Part shown: positions 60,698 through 64,000 of the stretch, piece by piece
Position numbering within the stretch: position 1 is the first letter of the stretch
Layout of the letters: every line of letters begins with the position of its first letter
DNA from: Voacanga thouarsii
Lineage: Eukaryota; Streptophyta; Magnoliopsida; Gentianales; Apocynaceae
Direction of reading: 5' to 3'
NCBI GenBank assembly: GCA_026120185.1
Contig: JANUWF010001614.1
Coordinates: 2,157,501 to 2,221,500, forward strand
DNA length: 64,000 nt
Position numbers and translations under genes: made by a program
Notes under the pieces: model-generated
The model's database searches: none
What the model was told of the DNA's origin: nothing
The model's input: the letters and a program-made list of their open reading frames with translations, nothing else

Positions 60698-61553
60698 TTA
60701 ATCTTTTTCAATATTTGCATTAGAGGAAAACAAACAGTTAGTAATTATGGACTTCAGATCATCTTCTTCTGCATCCTGCTTTGCCTCCTCTTCCTTCTCC
60801 TTTGGGCTCGAATCTAGACTAGTAGCCTGTCTTAGTCTCATCCCCATGAATTTTCTCTGCTTATAGTTGGCCTTGAAGCATGCCTGTCTTAGTCTCTTTG
60901 TTTGGTCCTCCAACTGCGTATCAGGGATTTCTTCTATCAACTTCTTCTGACTTTCCAAAATCTCAATGGCTTCTGTTAACTTCTTCTCAGCCATACGTCC
61001 CCCTTCTTCTTCATTTCGCATCTCCTGTAAATTGAAGTGATTTTCATACTTGCAAATAAGTGACGTAAGTTTACAAGTGTGTGTGTGAGAGAACCTGAAC
61101 ATTATTGATTAGGGTCTCCAAGCTCACCAACTTCCTGTGAGGCCATCGTCGAATTCCTAACTCCCTGCATCTTTTCTTGAGAAGAGTTAAGCCAACATTC
61201 AGTTCTTTGGCCGCCTTCTGGATTGGCATGTAAAAATATTTCGAAATAGTTGCTCTTGATAGTTTCTTGGTGCTATCGCCCTTCTCCTTTCTCTGCCTCC
61301 TAATCGTCTTCTTCTCCAGATGAACTTCGATGTTAAGGCAGAGGAAAAACATCATAAGTGGTCTCTTGGATAGGCAGAGGAAAAGCATCATAAGTAGTTT
61401 CTTGAATAGGCAGAGTAAATGCATCATAAATAGTCTTGTGGATAGGCAGAGGAAAAGCATCATAAGTGGTCTCTTGAATAGGCAGAGGAAATGCATCATA
61501 AGTAGTCTCTTGAATAGGCAGAGGAAGTGGTTATCTTTGATAGGAAAACACAT
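60698..61553 (-). CDS. RWP-RK (RKD-type) gene, second copy, remodelled
   Basis: Two exons on minus: 61553-61095 and 61024-60698, joined through GT/AG (CAG before GTTCTC; TTACAG before GAGATG), in phase, 261 codons. The RWP-RK domain is complete: KKTIRRQRKEK, YFYMPIQKAAKELNVGL, LKKRCRELGIRRWPHRKL and VSLETLINNVQ, followed by a coiled coil EAIEILESQKKLIEE and an acidic tail. The N-terminus is odd. The start matching the first copy (ATG 61575) runs into TAA after 14 codons, so I use ATG 61553 in another frame; that reads a 36-bp minisatellite as LLMMHFLCLFKR-type repeats instead of the ancestral PLPIQETTYDAF. Introns 1 and 2 of the first copy are missing. It is either a gene with a new N-terminus or a pseudogene with an intact DNA-binding domain. 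Confidence 0.6.
61337..61530 (-). repeat. 36-bp coding minisatellite in the second RKD copy
   Basis: Five full copies start at 61337, 61373, 61409, 61445 and 61481, then a partial one. Two reading frames stay open: one encodes PLPIQETTYDAF units (homologous to LPMQETAFDAV, present once in the first copy), the other LCLFKRLLMMHF-type hydrophobic units. Confidence 0.95.
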
Positions 61554-61682
61554 CAAATGAATTATGACTCCCCATTTCTAAGAAAGATAATCGAAGAAGA
61601 AGTCCCTTTCTCTTACTGTTTTTTTGGAAGAAAGAGATATGTATATATAATTGTGAATGCAATTATAGACATATGAGGAAGA

Positions 61683-61810
61683 TGAAAAGACATTACCGGG
61701 AAGAGATATGATAGAAGGGGAAAAGACATTACCGGGAAGAGACATGATGAAAGGGGAAAAGACAGTACCGAGAAGAGAGAGGAAGAGGAAAAGACATTAC
61801 CGGGAAAAAT
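61683..61810 (-). repeat. Promoter minisatellite of the second RKD copy
   Basis: Four copies of a unit of about 35-40 bp (GAAAAGACATTACCGGGAAGAGA...) between the TATA-like site and the start codon. The first RKD copy has a single CTCTTCCCGGTACC at the matching place. Confidence 0.85.
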
Positions 61811-61837
61811 TAAGAAAAAATGAGAGAGATTGTTTTT

Positions 61838-61850
61838 TTTATAATAGATT
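61838..61850 (-). promoter_or_regulatory. TATA region of the second RKD copy
   Basis: AAGAAATCTATTATAAAA on minus, the same context as the TATA region before the captured RKD copy (4880-4893). Confidence 0.5.
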
Positions 61851-62008
61851 TCTTGTCATTTCATACTTGTTATTATTTGCTCCTTCCTTTTTTAATTGTT
61901 GTTGTATGTTGATTTGCTAAATTTGTCTTTGTATATAGGTTGTTGAATTGTTGTGTAAAGGGAATAGATATTCAATCACACACTAGTGGTGTTGATGTTG
62001 ATGAATGC

Positions 62009-64000
62009 ATGAATGTGGGTAAAAATATGAGATCTTCGAATGATGGTGAACCCTCTGAGATTGGTAATGAAGGACAACCTACAAAAAGAGCTAAAAAAGA
62101 TACTTCTAATGTATGAATATATTTTACCAAATCTGGTAAAAAGGATGATGGAATAGAAAGGGCTATTTGCAATGGTTGTAAAATTGAATACAAAATTGGA
62201 ACAAAACCAGGAGGTACAAACTATGGCACCTCACATTTGAAACGTCATTTGGAAAGTTGCAAGATGATTTCGTTTTCTAATCCAAAACAAATGTTCATTG
62301 ATTATGAGGGGAAAGCAAAGGCAAGAAAATATGATCCTAGAATGTCACGAGAAATGGTAGCTGAAGCCATAATTCAACATGATTTGCCATTTTCATTTGT
62401 TGAATATGAGAAGATTAGGGCTTGGGTTAAATATCTTAATCCAGACGCAAATATGTGGTCTAAGAATACTGCTGCGAGTGATGTTGAGAGAGTTCATTTC
62501 AGAGAGAAAGAGAAGCTTAAAGCAGTCTTGGCTAAAATACCAAATAGGATTTGTTTGACATCTGATGTATGGACAGCATGCACTACAGAGGGTTATATTT
62601 GCTTAACTGCTCACTTTGTTGATGAGAATTGGAAGTTGTGTAGTGAAATTCTTAATTTTCGTCGCATGCTTCCACTACACACGGGAGTGGATTTGGCTGC
62701 CATTGTGTTTGATTGCATAAATGAATGGGGAATTGAAAGAAAAATTTTTTCTCTTACTTTGGATAATGCTTCCGCAAATGATTGCATACAAGATATTTTG
62801 AAAGGTTGTCTTTCTTTGCAAAATAGCTTGGTTTGTGATGGTGATTACTTTCATGTGTGTTGTTGTACTCATATATTGAATCTTATTGTTCAAGAGGGTT
62901 TAAAAGTAGCCCATGATGCATTATATAAAATAAGAGAGAGTGTGAAATATGTAAAAGGATCCGATGGGAGAATTCAAAAGTTTCAAGAGTGTGTGCAACA
63001 AGCTAGTATTAATGTAGGGGTTGGTTTGAGGTTGGATGTGTCAACTAGATGGAATTCAGCGTATTTGATGCTTGAATGTGCTATAAAATACAAAAAAGTA
63101 TTTGCTATTCTCCAACTTGTGGACAGAGCTTATAAATATTGTCCAACGGATGAAGAATGGAGTAAGGGAGTCAAAATGTGTGAATTCTTGGAGCCATTTT
63201 ATGATGTGACAAATTTGATATCCGGTACATCTTATCCCACTTCCAATTTGTATTTTATGCAAATTTGGAAAATTGAGTGTATCTTGAATGAAAATTTAAA
63301 TAGTGAGGATAAGGTTATTAAGGATATGGCTCAAAGAATGAAGAAAAAGTTTGATAAGTATTGGAAGGATTACAATGAGGTGCTTGCCTTTGGAGCGATT
63401 TTTGATCCACGTATGAAGCTTGATTTCTTGTTGTATTGTTACCAAACAATTGAAGCTTTCACTTCTTAAGGAAAAGTTGAAAATATTAAGAGAAAATTAT
63501 ATAAACTCTATGATCACTATGCAAGTGATTCTTCACCAAGCATTCCTCCTCCATCAAGTTTGCCTAGACAAAGTGGAATTGGCAAACCAGGGACATCAAA
63601 ATTTTTCACTGTGAGCTATCTTTGTAATACTTTACTTCTTTTATTAATTTACTTTCACTTATCTTTTGATTATGATATTAATACATTTTGTTTCTTTTTT
63701 GTTAATATATTGAAAATTTGTAGGATTACAAACAATATAAGAATGAGAATATTCTACTTCAGGAAAGACTAAATTAGATATATATTTGGATGAGCCACAA
63801 CTTGATCTTGAACTTTTTGATGAAATGGAAGTCCTTAATTGGTGGAAGGATAATTCTAAGCGATTGCCTTGTTTATCTATTATGGCACGTGATGTTTTAA
63901 GTATTCCAATTACAACGGTGGCATCAGAATCTGCTTTTAGTATTGCTGGTCATGTTATCACCAAATATAGAAATTCTCTTCGCCATGATCGAGTTCAAAT
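62009..64000 (+). pseudogene. hAT transposase (RICESLEEPER-like), two stops
   Basis: BED-zinc-finger hAT transposase gene, cut by the window edge. From ATG 62009: acidic start with basic KRAKK, a TGA at 62114 where a Trp is usual, BED finger (CNGCKIEYK ... HLKRHLESC), the hAT catalytic region (LTSDVWTACTTEGYICLTAH, LTLDNASANDC, CCCTHILNLIVQEGL, STRWNSAYLMLE), a TAA at 63467, then KVENIKRKLYKLYDHYAS in the same frame. A likely intron runs 63611-63723, and after a frame change the C-terminal dimerisation domain follows (LDIYLDEPQL, NWWKDNSKRLPCLSIMARDV, TVASESAFSIAG). Two nonsense codons make it inactive, but the rest is well kept. Confidence 0.85.

Noticed and set aside
61330..61560. Plus-strand open frame across the 36-bp repeat
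   Set aside because: It is the complement of the RKD minisatellite and has no independent support.
1..64000. CRISPR arrays, bacterial operons, organellar insertions
   Set aside because: Repeats are short tandem or transposon-derived, all genes are of plant nuclear type, and the mitochondrial protein exons are nuclear genes with introns, not organellar DNA.

Overview
The window is nuclear DNA of a flowering plant, most likely a eudicot; the species cannot be fixed from the sequence. It is AT-rich, its genes have introns, it carries plant-specific families (RWP-RK/RKD, an mTERF protein, a plant BTB protein, an EHD3-like PHD protein), and most of it is nested transposable elements. Only two host genes look structurally sound: the first exon of a BTB/POZ gene at the left (1832-2143, minus) and a single-exon mitochondrial mTERF gene (47875-49653, minus).

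Layout. 2351-7546 is a Ty1-copia LTR retrotransposon on the minus strand (345-bp LTRs, perfect 5-bp target duplication ATTAG). Its zinc-knuckle, protease and integrase core is replaced by a four-exon RWP-RK (RKD-type) gene with its promoter, in antisense orientation, whose introns are intact and whose frame is closed only by one TAG. 7647-18860 is a small TIR element split by a Helitron. The Helitron (about 7820-18704, hairpin and CTAG end) carries pieces of unrelated host genes: a TolB-like protein, ATP synthase subunit d, COX6B, cellulose synthase and NAD-malic enzyme. It is itself interrupted by a 4.27-kb solo LTR (TSD AAGCA). 18863-35690 is an old copia remnant opened by a degenerate 12.6-kb copia element, which holds further LTR insertions, and by another LTR at 33740-35391. 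35694-44450 holds scattered pieces of a decaying EHD3-like PHD-finger gene (minus), separated by a solo LTR (36613-38450, TSD CAATG) and non-coding sequence. 44.45-47.87 kb has no recognised gene. The mTERF gene follows, then 3 kb of AT-rich sequence.

52962-59660 is a young copia element (about 1-kb LTRs, perfect TSD CCTGA) with one long gag-pol frame broken by four stops and one frameshift. Next to it (60698-61575, minus) is a second RKD gene homologous to the captured one from the TATA region through the C-terminus. Both its promoter and its coding N-terminus have expanded into minisatellites. The window ends in a hAT transposase gene (62009 onward, plus) with two nonsense codons.

The theme is host-gene capture by transposons. 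Two mechanistically different elements 1 kb apart (a copia element carrying RKD and a Helitron with at least five host-gene pieces) hold transduplicated genes, and a related RKD copy lies 55 kb away. RKD proteins control egg-cell and embryo identity in plants, so mobile and remodelled RKD copies are the most notable content. All calls come from reading the sequence; no database search was run.
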